A stretch of DNA of 33,581 bases from Candidatus Altimarinota bacterium (GTDB lineage: Bacteria; Cyanobacteriota; Cyanobacteriia; Cyanobacteriales; Microcystaceae), in contig JAAUUT010000060.1 of assembly GCA_012031035.1 (NCBI GenBank), forward strand, positions 1 through 33,581, given 5' to 3'. Shown here piece by piece: positions 1 to 8,553 of this stretch (its first letter is position 1; the number at the start of each line of letters is the position of its first letter). The notes beneath the pieces are model-generated. The model was not told the DNA's origin. It ran no database searches and worked only from the letters and a program-made list of their open reading frames with translations. The position numbers and the translations under genes are program-made.

Positions 1-1171
1 CTCCAGAAGCGTTTTCTAGCACGGACTGCCCGACCGCACTTATTCCTCGATTTTTTATAACTAAACTAGCTGCAAAATCTCGTTGACAACTAAAACCACA
101 TTCAGGACAAGTATGTATTCTTTCACTCAATTGCTTTTTACCTGTATGTACTCCACAATTCGGACAAGTTTGTGAAGTATAATTTTTATCTACCTTAGCA
201 AAATAAACATCTCTTTTCCAGCAAACATGAGACAATATTTGAAAAAACTGACCAAAACCAGCATCTAGATTATGCTTACAGAACATATTTCTAGACCAAG
301 ATTTAAAGTCAATATCTTCGACAAATATCATTCCATTTCCATCGCAAAGATGATGAGCTAACTTGTCATGAAAGTCCTTTCTTGTCTGAGATATTGTTTG
401 ATGTAATCTCGCTATTTTCTGATTCAGTTTATGACGATTATTAGAACCTATTTGTTGATTTTTTAATCTTCGTTGTAGCAATTTCAGCTTACGGTGAAGA
501 GAGTTAAAGAATCTAGGTCTTTTAATCAGTTCATTATTAGAAGTAGCAGCAAAATAATCAAGTCCGATATCAATCCCTAATGGATTTCCATGAGGAAAAG
601 GGTCAGGAACTTTAACGTCTGCTTGAAAACATAAATTAATGAAATATCCTGAAGCTTTTCTAATTACTCTTGCCTGCTTAAAAATAAATCCTTCTGGAAT
701 TGGTCTTGACAACCTCATTTTTACTGAACCGATTTTAGGGAGTTTGATTGAGTTCCCCAGAATTGGATTAGTTTTAAACTGAGGAAATACAAAAGACCTC
801 ATCCTATATTTATTCTTAAATCTTGGAAATCCTTTATTTAAAGATTTCATCTCAACGAATGCACGGTCTAATTGACGTAGCACTTGTTGAAGCACTTGAG
901 CATTTATGTCTTTTAAATCAACGCAGACTTTTCTAGCTTCCGTTAAAGATGCTGCTTGTAATTTGTAATTCGGATAAGGAGTATCAACCGGAATAATATA
1001 CTCTTTTTCTAAAGAACATCTATCTAGATTATTTTGGTGAGAGTTAATCCAATCCTTCCGTTCAGCTAAAGCGTAATTCCATAGCTTGCGACCGGCTGTA
1101 AGATATTTTTCTATTTCTACAATTTGTCGCTTAGTTGGTTTTAACTTAAACTGATAATTACAAGTAAGCAT
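1..1171 (-). CDS. tnpB: TnpB, RNA-guided endonuclease of an IS200/IS605-family element (3' end runs off the window)
   Basis: The minus strand from ATG at 1171 stays open to base 1, giving 390 residues. RuvC-like catalytic residues are visible: D201 in LGIDIGLDYF, E285 in IFVEDIDF and D365 in CQRDFAAS. A zinc ribbon is formed by C336/C339 (CPNCG) and C355/C358 (CPECG), so the protein looks catalytically complete. TnpB proteins are known to be guided by an RNA made from the transposon right end and to cut DNA next to the element's target motif. Only about a dozen C-terminal residues are missing: the second copy at the right edge of the window ends in frame at a TAA at 33494-33492, predicting roughly 400 residues. 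No tnpA lies beside it, so transposition would need a TnpA supplied elsewhere. Confidence 0.93.
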   Translation of the reverse strand, partial: MLTCNYQFKLKPTKRQIVEIEKYLTAGRKLWNYALAERKDWINSHQNNLDRCSLEKEYIIPVDTPYPNYKLQAASLTEARKVCVDLKDINAQVLQQVLRQLDRAFVEMKSLNKGFPRFKNKYRMRSFVFPQFKTNPILGNSIKLPKIGSVKMRLSRPIPEGFIFKQARVIRKASGYFINLCFQADVKVPDPFPHGNPLGIDIGLDYFAATSNNELIKRPRFFNSLHRKLKLLQRRLKNQQIGSNNRHKLNQKIARLHQTISQTRKDFHDKLAHHLCDGNGMIFVEDIDFKSWSRNMFCKHNLDAGFGQFFQILSHVCWKRDVYFAKVDKNYTSQTCPNCGVHTGKKQLSERIHTCPECGFSCQRDFAASLVIKNRGISAVGQSVLENASG

Positions 1172-1316
1172 GATTGTTCGACCGCTAATTACTTGGATCG
1201 TAAAATTTTCTACACGCTATGTCAACTGTGTAGATGTCTCCCTACGGTCGGTTTATTTGTTGGTCACGATTCATCTCGCCGCTAACCGGCGGTGTAGCGG
1301 GAGTCCTCTCGTGACA
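1..1316 (-). mobile_element. tnpB-only IS200/IS605-family (IS1341-like) element, left-hand copy, with its left end
   Basis: The element consists of tnpB plus about 145 bases upstream. Its end carries a subterminal hairpin: CCGCTA at 1279-1284 pairs with TAGCGG at 1295-1300, inside a further stem GTCACGA (1263-1269) / TCGTGAC (1309-1315). The second copy's right end has the same plan (CCACTA...TAGTGG), as expected for hairpins recognised by a Y1 transposase. There are no terminal inverted repeats or obvious target duplication, which is normal for this family. The outer boundary near 1316 is inferred from where the TM2 gene homology stops and from the TGTCA match to the other end; it could be off by a few bases. 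Confidence 0.82.
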
Positions 1317-1556
1317 TTTAAGATAGACAATACCTTGCCCTGTTCGACCTAGATAAAATTTGTGAACGCCAACCCCACCAAGTAATAGTGCAAAAAGTCC
1401 TGCCTGAACGCGATTCCTGCCCCCACCAGAAACAGTAGAAGATGAGAGTGGTTGTCTTACACCGCACTTCGAGCATATTTCAGCTTTTGCTCTTATTACG
1501 GCTCCGCACTCGTGGCAAAACTTCTCATCAGATCCCTTGTTGATGCTTCCGCTCAT
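1317..1556 (-). pseudogene. Zinc-ribbon plus TM2-domain membrane protein, cut by the tnpB element
   Basis: Starting at ATG 1556, the protein begins with a zinc ribbon (FCHECG then ICSKCG, four cysteines). The first TM2 helix and its hallmark follow: GLFALLLGGVGVHKFYLGR, then GQGIVYL. TM2 proteins normally continue with a second helix. Here homology stops after VYL, and the next 25 or so residues, to a stop at 1242, are encoded by the transposon left end. The gene is therefore a 5' fragment. The lost 3' half should lie beyond the transposon's right end, outside the window; it is not found next to the right end at 33431. The function of the family is not well defined. Confidence 0.8.
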
Positions 1557-1695
1557 GGGTTATGTTAGCACTCCTGTGAAACTGTTTTACAGTGCTAAAA
1601 TACCCAAGAAAAACCTGTAACCTATCATTGCTCGCAAGAATTTAGAAGTTATTTAGCTCGTATTAATCAGGATAAAGAAGCCGAACAATGAGAAA

Positions 1696-4152
1696 CTACG
1701 TTAAAATATTTCCCCCTAACAACCGTTGATAACGAATCTCCAACTCTTTTCTAATAGAAGGCATCTCCTTAAGCAAAGGATCTCTTAGCATAATCTTTTC
1801 TGCCGCTTCCCGCGCTAACGTCAAAACCTCTTGGTCTTCTGCCAAACTCGCCAAAGCAAAATCGGGCAAACCCACCTGACGAGTTCCCAAAATCTCGCCA
1901 GGGCCGCGAAAACGCAAATCCATTTCTGAGATAAAAAAACCGTCCTGAGACTGTTCTAGAACGTTTAATCGTTGCAGCGCGTCGGGAGTTTTAGACCCAT
2001 TCATCAACAAACAATAGGACTTATGAGTTCCGCGACCGACGCGACCCCGCAATTGATGCAATTGGGATAAACCAAAACGTTCTGCATTTTCAATTAACAT
2101 CACGGTTGCATTGGGAACGTCAACACCGACTTCAATAACCGTTGTAGAAACAATAATGGGCGTTCGATTATCGCGAAAGGCATTAAGCGTTTCTTCTTTG
2201 TCGGCGGAATTCAACCGACCGTGTAATAATCCAATGGGAAAGTTAGGAAAAATGGTTTCTGAAAGTCGTTTGTGTTCTTCGACTGCGGCGCGAACGTCTA
2301 ATTTTTCTGACTCTTCAATGACGGGGAAAATAATATAAGCTTGTCGTCCTTGGGCAACTTCTCGGCGAATCAATTCGTAAGCTTGGGCGCGTTCTTTACT
2401 CGATATTACTGTTGTCACAATTGCTTGTCTTCCTGGCGGCAATTCGTCAATTTGACTGATATCTAAGTCTCCGTGCATGGTCAGCGCCATGGTTCGAGGA
2501 ATAGGGGTCGCCGTCATCGAAAGAACGTGGGGCGATTGTCCTTTTGCTAATAAACGCGCCCGCTGTTCTACGCCAAAGCGATGTTGTTCGTCAATTACGA
2601 CGAGTCCCAAGCTGCGAAAAAGTACGGGGTCTTGAATGAGGGCATGAGTTCCAATTAATAAGGGCAGTTCTCCCGTTTGTAATTGCGAGTGTATGTCTCT
2701 TCGTTTGGCAACTTTGGTAGATCCGGTGAGGAGTTCTACGGGAAGATGTAATAAGTTAAACCAACTGATGATTTTGCGGTAATGTTGTTCTGCTAATACT
2801 TCTGTTGGAGCCATCAATGCTGCTTGATAGCCCGATTGTAGCGCAGCAAGGATGGCATAGACGGCAACAATGGTTTTTCCCGAACCGACATCCCCTTGTA
2901 CTAAACGATTCATTGGGGTTGGAGAGTTTAAGTTGTTGAGAATTTCGCTAATAACGCGATTTTGAGCGTCGGTAAGGTTAAACGGAATTATTTGATTGAA
3001 TTTCTCAATTAATTGTCCTGTTGGGGCAAAAACGGCACTGGTTTCTATTTTACGCTGTTTGTGGCGGCGACCCAGAAATCCTAATTGTAGATAGAAAAAC
3101 TCGTCGAAAACCAATCGCCGTCGCGCGAGTGCAAGAATATCTGCATCGGTAGGAAAATGGATATTCGCGATCGCATCTTTCAACCCAATCAGTTCGTATT
3201 GCTTCTTTAAATTAACAGGTAAGGGGTCTTTAATTCGCTCTAATGCCCCCATTGCCCCGATAACGGCTTTTCTGACCAAATCGGCAGGAACGCCCTCAGT
3301 TAAGGGATAAACGGGCAGGACTCTCCCAATTTTTAGCGATTCAATGTTGGCTCCCAAGCTATCGAGAACTTCGATTTCTGGGTTTTCGAGGGTTACGCCA
3401 AATTTATTTTGTTTGACTAATCCAGAGGCAGCAACAACTGCACCGATAGGATACAATCGTTTTTGACCTTCTTGCCAACCGCGATTGGTAAAGCGAGTTC
3501 CTGCAATGAAGCGGTTGAGCTTAATTTGTCCGGTGCGATCTTTAATTAATAGCTCAAAAATCGATAATTTGCTGTTTTTTGGACTGGTAAAGCAATTGCA
3601 ACGTTTCACCATCCCCACAATCGTTACCGTTTCTCCAGCGACGAGATGGGCGATATTAACTTGACGCGCATAATTAATGTGGTCGCGGGGATAATAAAAA
3701 AGGACATCTCGCACGGTATGCAAGCCGAGACGTTCTAAATAAGCACTTTTAGCGCGTCCTACTTCTGCTAAGTTATGTAGGGGATCGTCGAGGTCTATTG
3801 TTCGATTGGTTGTTGGAGATGCGATCGCATTGGTACGCGGCGTTTTCGGCGGTGGCGGTTCGGTTGGCGTTTCTAGCGTATTTCTCAGTTTGTAAAGAAA
3901 GGTACGGGCTTCTATGACAAGAGATCTTCTCTGTGCTAAAGATAGTTGAGGATAGCGTCCGAATCGCTGCGCAAATTCTTGCCAGCGCGACCGTTCTGTA
4001 ATGGGAGTTCCTACGGGCGGCGTTTCTCCGAAACTGAGGCACAGAAACTCGCTAAAGCGATATTGATTGCCTTCTAGGTCGATAAATCCACGTTCTGTTT
4101 CGATCGATAGTGCTTTTTGTAATCTCACCCAATCTGGTGTTTGAGCATTCAT
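1696..4152 (-). CDS. recG: ATP-dependent DNA helicase RecG
   Basis: An 818-residue superfamily 2 helicase that remodels stalled replication forks and branched recombination intermediates. The N-terminal half has the wedge/OB-type region (about 125-270; LFYYPRDHINY, VTIVGMV). The helicase core shows QGDVGSGKT (Walker A, 419-427), DEQH (521-524), TATPIPRTMAL (547-557), the GLLHGRLNSADKE segment (641-653) and QLRGRVGRG (700-708). All key motifs are intact. The extra N-terminal 120 residues before the wedge domain are, from memory of the family, usual in cyanobacterial RecG. The start ATG at 4152 lies six bases after the stop of the upstream coiled-coil gene, so the two are probably cotranscribed. 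Confidence 0.97.
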   Translation of the reverse strand: MNAQTPDWVRLQKALSIETERGFIDLEGNQYRFSEFLCLSFGETPPVGTPITERSRWQEFAQRFGRYPQLSLAQRRSLVIEARTFLYKLRNTLETPTEPPPPKTPRTNAIASPTTNRTIDLDDPLHNLAEVGRAKSAYLERLGLHTVRDVLFYYPRDHINYARQVNIAHLVAGETVTIVGMVKRCNCFTSPKNSKLSIFELLIKDRTGQIKLNRFIAGTRFTNRGWQEGQKRLYPIGAVVAASGLVKQNKFGVTLENPEIEVLDSLGANIESLKIGRVLPVYPLTEGVPADLVRKAVIGAMGALERIKDPLPVNLKKQYELIGLKDAIANIHFPTDADILALARRRLVFDEFFYLQLGFLGRRHKQRKIETSAVFAPTGQLIEKFNQIIPFNLTDAQNRVISEILNNLNSPTPMNRLVQGDVGSGKTIVAVYAILAALQSGYQAALMAPTEVLAEQHYRKIISWFNLLHLPVELLTGSTKVAKRRDIHSQLQTGELPLLIGTHALIQDPVLFRSLGLVVIDEQHRFGVEQRARLLAKGQSPHVLSMTATPIPRTMALTMHGDLDISQIDELPPGRQAIVTTVISSKERAQAYELIRREVAQGRQAYIIFPVIEESEKLDVRAAVEEHKRLSETIFPNFPIGLLHGRLNSADKEETLNAFRDNRTPIIVSTTVIEVGVDVPNATVMLIENAERFGLSQLHQLRGRVGRGTHKSYCLLMNGSKTPDALQRLNVLEQSQDGFFISEMDLRFRGPGEILGTRQVGLPDFALASLAEDQEVLTLAREAAEKIMLRDPLLKEMPSIRKELEIRYQRLLGGNILT

Positions 4153-4158
4153 AATTGT

Positions 4159-5025
4159 CTAGTCTTCATACCAAGTCGCCCGCCATGCTGCATCGGCTTG
4201 GGCGATCGCATATTCGCGTTGAAGTTGCCGATATTGTTGTCTAATTTTACTGAGTTTTTCTAAAAAGTTCCGCAGTTGATTGCGTTCGATACTCAGAGTC
4301 GGATCGGAAAATTCAATTTCTATCAATCTTAGATGTATTGCGATTAGTTTGGTTAACTGAGCATTTCCTTTTGCCTCTGGCAATTCTTCGTCGATCTCTC
4401 GTTCGGTTTCGACTAATAAGTTTAATAAATTGGGAGAGTTTCCCGATGATACGGCAGCACCTTCCGCCGATTGCATGGCAATTTCAAGAACCTTTGCCGG
4501 AACGCGATCGGGTAGAATAGAAGCTTCTTGTAATAAGAAATTGGCTTCGTGGGATACTGTTTCTAATAGTTGGTTAATGCCTTTTTCTACTTGTTGGCAC
4601 CATTGCACTAAGTCTTCTGGATTAGTAATTGTTATTGTTTTGGTTTGCTCTGGTGGGGACTCGGCGATCGCAGTGGATTCTTCAAGAGACGATAATAAAA
4701 CTTCTCTTTCTTGCACATTATCTATCTTGTTATCCTCATCAACGGAAATGCTTTGAAGGTCGAGAAGATTTGAGTGCATTGTTTTCCCCAGTTTTCTGAG
4801 GTCTTCTTGCAGTTTAACGCGATCGCTCGCCAATAATTTTAAAAATGACTCTGGATAAGCCTGCGTACAAATTTGATAGCTTGCCAAAATCAACTGTTTG
4901 CAAGCCGAATGACTTAATTTATTGAGATAGTTAACATATATCTGACGCACTTCAACGGCAAGACTCGCTACTATCTCTTCGATTGCGGCTAATTCTTGCC
5001 TAATTTGTTGCATTGCTCTTGCCAT
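4159..5025 (-). CDS. Conserved hypothetical alpha-helical protein upstream of recG
   Basis: A 288-residue protein rich in Leu, Glu, Gln and Lys, with no signal peptide or membrane segment. Long heptad-like stretches at about 1-95 and 225-285 suggest coiled coils. The middle (about 95-130) is acidic and probably disordered. I recognise no catalytic motif or named domain. The stop lies six bases before the recG start on the same strand, so the gene is very likely in the recG transcript. A role in DNA repair is only guilt by association. Codon use and HIP1 sites are like its neighbours, so there is no sign of recent transfer. Confidence 0.8.
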   Translation of the reverse strand: MARAMQQIRQELAAIEEIVASLAVEVRQIYVNYLNKLSHSACKQLILASYQICTQAYPESFLKLLASDRVKLQEDLRKLGKTMHSNLLDLQSISVDEDNKIDNVQEREVLLSSLEESTAIAESPPEQTKTITITNPEDLVQWCQQVEKGINQLLETVSHEANFLLQEASILPDRVPAKVLEIAMQSAEGAAVSSGNSPNLLNLLVETEREIDEELPEAKGNAQLTKLIAIHLRLIEIEFSDPTLSIERNQLRNFLEKLSKIRQQYRQLQREYAIAQADAAWRATWYED

Positions 5026-5032
5026 ATTAATC

Positions 5033-5083
5033 AGTTATCAGTTATCAGTAAATAATTATCAGTAAATAATTATTTACTGATAA
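5033..5083. repeat. Short AT-rich repeats ending in a 28-bp perfect palindrome
   Basis: The units TTATCAG and TCAGTAAATAATTA are repeated. Bases 5056-5083 form a perfect dyad whose half-site is TTATCAGTAAATAA. It sits between the tsf terminator and the next gene's promoter region. Such cyanobacterial intergenic repeats have no firmly known function. Confidence 0.75.
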
Positions 5084-5125
5084 ATGAAAAGGCAAAAGAT
5101 AAGAATAAATTCTTTGCTTTTGCCT
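5082..5125 (-). terminator. Rho-independent-like terminator after tsf
   Basis: On the minus strand a 9-bp stem (AGGCAAAAG, 5125-5117, with CTTTTGCCT, 5098-5090) is followed by TTTCATTT. It lies about 35 bases after the tsf stop, as expected for the end of an rpsB-tsf transcript. The stem is AT-rich and the T-run is interrupted, so strength is uncertain. Confidence 0.6.
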
Positions 5126-5160
5126 GCGATCGCCATCTTAATAAGTTTTAAAGGAAAGCT

Positions 5161-5919
5161 TTATTTTTTCTTTTTGCCTCCTTTAGGTTTTTTCTCTGAA
5201 TTTGACGCTTTAGATTCAGGTTCGGGTTCGGGTTCGGGTTTTTCTTCAACTGAGGAAGCTGTTTTTTGTCCCGTTTGAGCGGCAACTTCTTCAGCAAAGT
5301 TGCTTTCTTGTTTTTCGATCCCTTCACCCAAGACAAATCGAGTAAAACGGCGCACTTGTATGTTTTCGCCGAGGTCGGCAATGCTTTGTTTTACCAACTC
5401 TTCGACAGAGATATTTTGATCGCGAATATAAGGTTGGTCGAGTAAGGACAACTCTTTAAGACGCTTCTCAATCCGTCCTGCAACAATCTTTTCTTTAATG
5501 TTATCGGGTTTGTTTCCGAGATCGTCGCGTCCCATCTCAATCCCTTTTTCTTTTTGAACGACTTCTTCTGGAATATCTGCTACTTTGACGAATTCAACGT
5601 TAGGACAGGCGGCAACTTGCATAGCGATATTGCGAACCAACTCTTGGAACTTTTCACCCCGCGCTACGAAGTCAGTTTCGCAGTTGACTTCTACTAAAAC
5701 GCCGATGCGTCCTCCCGTATGGATGTAGCTGCCAACTAACCCTTCAGCGGCAACGCGACCGCCTTTTTTCTCGGCTGAGGCAATTCCTTTTTTGCGCAAC
5801 CATTCGATGGAAGCAGCGATATCGCCATTATTTTCTTGCAGCGCTTTTTTGCAATCCATCATGCCAGCGCCAGTTTTTTCTCGTAGTTCTTTGACCAGTT
5901 GTGCTGATATTTCCGGCAT
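5161..5919 (-). CDS. tsf: Translation elongation factor Ts
   Basis: A 252-residue guanine nucleotide exchange factor for EF-Tu. The N-terminal UBA-like segment reads [19 protein letters not shown] (residues 9-27). The family signature ETDFVAR is at 81-87. The dimerisation region is short, as in other bacterial EF-Ts of this size class. The tail (about 222-252) is low complexity: alternating Pro-Glu and then a Lys-rich end, encoded partly by a six-base GGTTCG microsatellite at 5219-5240 on the plus strand. Cyanobacterial EF-Ts often has a variable charged tail, so this is probably tolerated. It follows rpsB by 98 bases on the same strand, the classic rpsB-tsf order. Confidence 0.97.
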   Translation of the reverse strand: MPEISAQLVKELREKTGAGMMDCKKALQENNGDIAASIEWLRKKGIASAEKKGGRVAAEGLVGSYIHTGGRIGVLVEVNCETDFVARGEKFQELVRNIAMQVAACPNVEFVKVADIPEEVVQKEKGIEMGRDDLGNKPDNIKEKIVAGRIEKRLKELSLLDQPYIRDQNISVEELVKQSIADLGENIQVRRFTRFVLGEGIEKQESNFAEEVAAQTGQKTASSVEEKPEPEPEPESKASNSEKKPKGGKKKK

Positions 5920-5968
5920 TTTCAGTAATTAATAATCAGTTATCAAGATTTGGAGTTCAGTAGAAATT

Positions 5969-6014
5969 ATGAATTATGAATGAAGAATGATGAAATTTAT
6001 AATTCATAATTCAT
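5969..6014. repeat. AT-rich inverted repeat between rpsB and tsf
   Basis: A 13-bp perfect inverted repeat: ATGAATTATGAAT at 5969-5981 and ATTCATAATTCAT at 6002-6014. A longer relative occurs at 23840-23884, so this is a dispersed repeat type. A hairpin between rpsB and tsf could alter the ratio of the two products, but that is inference. Confidence 0.75.
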
Positions 6015-6017
6015 TTA

Positions 6018-6824
6018 TTAACTCTCTTCCTCTTCATCGTCGCTAGCGTACTCTGCTGCTATGTCAGCATAATCTTCTTCGCTCTCATCGGTTTCGTCGA
6101 TGCTATCTTCAAACTCTTCGTACTCCTCGTCGCTATCGAGTTGACCGTGACGACCTTCGTAAATAGCATCTGCCAATTTTCCAATCACTAATTTGATCGA
6201 GCGAATCGCATCGTCGTTAGCGGGAATTGGAATATCTGCTACGTCGGGATCGCAGTTGGTATCTAATAATGAGACGATGGGAATTCCCAGTTTTTGACAT
6301 TCGGAGATTGCATTATACTCGCGTCGTAGATCTACAACCACGGCAATATCGGGAAGTTTGCGCATGGTTTTCAGACCGTTGAGGTACTTTTGTAGTTTCC
6401 CAAGCTCTCGGCGCATTACCGAGGCTTCTTTTTTGGGTCGTCTGGCAATAGAACCATTGGCTTCAAGTGCTTCTAATTCTTTGAGTCGCTCGATACGAGA
6501 TTTGATGGTTTCCCAATTGGTCAGCATTCCACCCAACCAACGTTGGTTGACGTAGTTAGCACCACAACGGGAAGCCTCAGACGCGATAATTCCTGCCGCT
6601 TGACGCTTGGTACCAATGAATAAAAACCGCTTCCCTGCTTCGGCAGATCTGCGAACGTACTCATATGCTTCTTCCATCAATTGGGCAGTTTGCACCAAGT
6701 CGATGATGTGGACTCCATTGCGAGCCGTGTAAATATATTGAGACATTTTAGGGTTCCAACGACGGGTTTGGTGCCCGAAGTGAACTCCAGATTCTAGTAA
6801 TTCAGCAAGCGATACAACTGGCAT
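6018..6824 (-). CDS. rpsB: 30S ribosomal protein S2
   Basis: A 268-residue ribosomal protein of the small subunit. It opens with the S2 signature [19 protein letters not shown] and includes [20 protein letters not shown] and the LRREYNAI / [15 protein letters not shown] segments. All core blocks are present. Residues from about 222 onward form a very acidic Asp/Glu tail, a common lineage-specific extension. First gene of the rpsB-tsf operon; its upstream region holds a 45-bp tandem repeat that may overlap the promoter or leader. Confidence 0.97.
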   Translation of the reverse strand: MPVVSLAELLESGVHFGHQTRRWNPKMSQYIYTARNGVHIIDLVQTAQLMEEAYEYVRRSAEAGKRFLFIGTKRQAAGIIASEASRCGANYVNQRWLGGMLTNWETIKSRIERLKELEALEANGSIARRPKKEASVMRRELGKLQKYLNGLKTMRKLPDIAVVVDLRREYNAISECQKLGIPIVSLLDTNCDPDVADIPIPANDDAIRSIKLVIGKLADAIYEGRHGQLDSDEEYEEFEDSIDETDESEEDYADIAAEYASDDEEEES

Positions 6825-7421
6825 AGTTTTAATTTTTTGAGATCGGGTTTAGCCTCCACACAAGTAATTCGTCGATGCTCGAAATCAAAGATTTCTGCGC
6901 GTCGGTTCGTAATTCGTCGATGCTCGAAATCAAAGATTTCTGCGCGTCGGTTCGTAATTGCTTGACAACTGCGAACTTCAAATTATTTTTTAACCCGATA
7001 GCTTGTGTGTGCGATTTTTAGACAACCTTTCAATCCTAACAAATTATAGGGAATTGGTGAATGGGGATTGATGATTGGGAGGGCAAACAGAGGGACAAGG
7101 GAAGTCGGAAGGATGGACTTTTGAAGACAAGGAGGACTCTTGAGGACAAAAAATAATTGTAAAGACGTGATATGATTTTGCGTCTCTACCACTAATTACT
7201 GATTACTGATTTTGCCGCGCGCTAGAATTTGTATTAAAGAAAGTAAATTTATAACGATTTCTCTGGCGCAACCTGAAGCTTGTCTAAAGTTCTCGCGATC
7301 TTCAAAAAACATTCCCTATCATAAGAACAGTGACGAAACTCCCTACTTAAAGGCTTTAGTAAGGTCAATTTTATATCTCAAACAGAGATCGTTGCTCAAC
7401 CCCAGGGGAAAGATAAGAATT
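6825..7421. other. Divergent gene-free stretch between rpsB and fbp
   Basis: This stretch must hold the promoters of rpsB (minus) and fbp (plus). It contains the tandem repeat at 6864-6959, a run of GGGGATTG-like and AAGGAGGAC-like short repeats at about 7050-7145, and an imperfect palindrome at 7159-7189 (arms AAAGACG and CGTCTCTAC) resembling common cyanobacterial GTAGAGACG repeats. An open frame runs from 7212 into fbp, but it has no family resemblance before 7422. I could not assign promoter boxes with confidence. Confidence 0.6.
6864..6959. repeat. 45-bp tandem duplication upstream of rpsB
   Basis: Two exact 45-base units (6864-6908 and 6909-6953) are followed by the first six bases of a third (6954-6959). 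Each unit contains a small hairpin, GAAATC-AAA-GATTTC (6881-6895 and 6926-6940). It ends 40-130 bases upstream of the rpsB start, so it could lie in its promoter or 5' leader. Confidence 0.88.
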
Positions 7422-8489
7422 ATGGTTAACTCCGAACAGCTTAGCATTCCAGAACTCAGTTTAGATCGGGATTGTACGACACTCTCTCGCCACGTTTTAC
7501 AGCAACTTCAAAGTTTCTCGGCTGACGCACAAGATCTCAGCGCGATTATGACTCGCATTGCTCTTGCAGCCAAACTCATCTCTCGCCGCCTCAGTCGAGC
7601 GGGATTGATGGCAGACGTATTGGGATTTACGGGCGAAGTTAACGTGCAAGGGGAATCTGTCAAAAAGATGGATGTGTATGCTAATGAGGTATTTATCTCT
7701 GTATTCAAGCAAAGTGGATTAGTCTGTCGCTTGGCATCGGAAGAGATGGATAAACCTTATTACATTCCAGAGAATTGCCCAATTGGACGCTATAGCTTGC
7801 TTTATGACCCCATAGACGGTTCTTCTAATGTCGATATCAATTTGAATGTTGGTTCAATTTTTGCCATTCGCCAGCAGCAGGGAGACGATATAGATGGACA
7901 AGCGAAAGATTTACTACAAGATGGTCGCCAACAAATTGCGGCAGGATATATTCTTTACGGGCCTTCGACAATGTTGGTTTATTCCATCGGTCATGGCGTT
8001 CATTCCTTTATTCTCGACCCCAGTTTAGGAGAGTTTATTCTTTCCCAAGAAAATATCAAAATTCCAGAACACGGACCGATTTATAGTACCAACGAAGGAA
8101 ATTTTTGGCAGTGGGAAGAACCGATTCGGGACTACACGCGCTACGTCCATCGTCATGAGGGATATACGGCTCGTTATAGCGGGGCGTTAGTCGGGGATAT
8201 TCACCGAATTTTGATGCAGGGCGGCGTGTTTCTCTATCCCGGAACCGTTAAAAAACCCGAAGGAAAGTTGCGATTGCTTTACGAAACGGCACCGCTTGCC
8301 TTTTTGCTCGAACAAGCAGGGGGACGGGCAAGCGATGGGACTCGTAACCTGTTGGATATCGTACCGGATAAATTGCATATGCGATCGCCTCTGATTATAG
8401 GCTCTCCAGAAGATGTCAAGTTGGTTGAGTCGTTTATTGAAGATTGGAAGCGACGCACAGAAACGGTTCAAGTTCCGGTGCATTCTTAA
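7422..8489 (+). CDS. fbp: Class I fructose-1,6-bisphosphatase
   Basis: Hydrolyses fructose 1,6-bisphosphate to fructose 6-phosphate and phosphate in gluconeogenesis and the Calvin cycle. The protein has 355 residues from the ATG at 7422. Metal-binding motifs are seen: SEEMD (106-110) and the diagnostic YDPIDGSSN (128-136), then the C-terminal sugar-phosphate region ([23 protein letters not shown]). The frame is open back to 7212, but those 70 residues look like translated intergenic sequence. The 7422 start gives the usual family length and has AGGGGA upstream. It heads a plus-strand cluster with tal, zwf and opcA, as in several cyanobacteria. Confidence 0.95.
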   Translation: MVNSEQLSIPELSLDRDCTTLSRHVLQQLQSFSADAQDLSAIMTRIALAAKLISRRLSRAGLMADVLGFTGEVNVQGESVKKMDVYANEVFISVFKQSGLVCRLASEEMDKPYYIPENCPIGRYSLLYDPIDGSSNVDINLNVGSIFAIRQQQGDDIDGQAKDLLQDGRQQIAAGYILYGPSTMLVYSIGHGVHSFILDPSLGEFILSQENIKIPEHGPIYSTNEGNFWQWEEPIRDYTRYVHRHEGYTARYSGALVGDIHRILMQGGVFLYPGTVKKPEGKLRLLYETAPLAFLLEQAGGRASDGTRNLLDIVPDKLHMRSPLIIGSPEDVKLVESFIEDWKRRTETVQVPVHS

Positions 8490-8553
8490 GCAGAGAAAGT
8501 TTTGCACGCTATCTCGATCCACCTCTCAAACCTCTAAGAATATGGAGTCAGTC

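Noticed and set aside
1172-1316. tnpA beside tnpB
   Set aside because: Only about 145 bases lie between the tnpB start and the element end, far too short.
1170-1352. 60-residue plus-strand ORF
   Set aside because: It lies within transposon end DNA and has no family resemblance.
1602-1691. Short plus-strand frame ending in SQEFRSYLARINQDKEAEQ, a possible 3' remnant of a gene
   Set aside because: Only 29 codons with no start and no recognised family; too little to call.
6864-6959. CRISPR array
   Set aside because: The two units are contiguous 45-base copies with no spacers, and no cas genes are nearby.
6983-7192. 69-residue minus-strand ORF upstream of rpsB
   Set aside because: It is built from repeat-like intergenic sequence and has no family resemblance.
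7212-7421. N-terminal extension of FBPase
   Set aside because: The 70 residues look like translated intergenic DNA, and the 7422 start gives the usual length.
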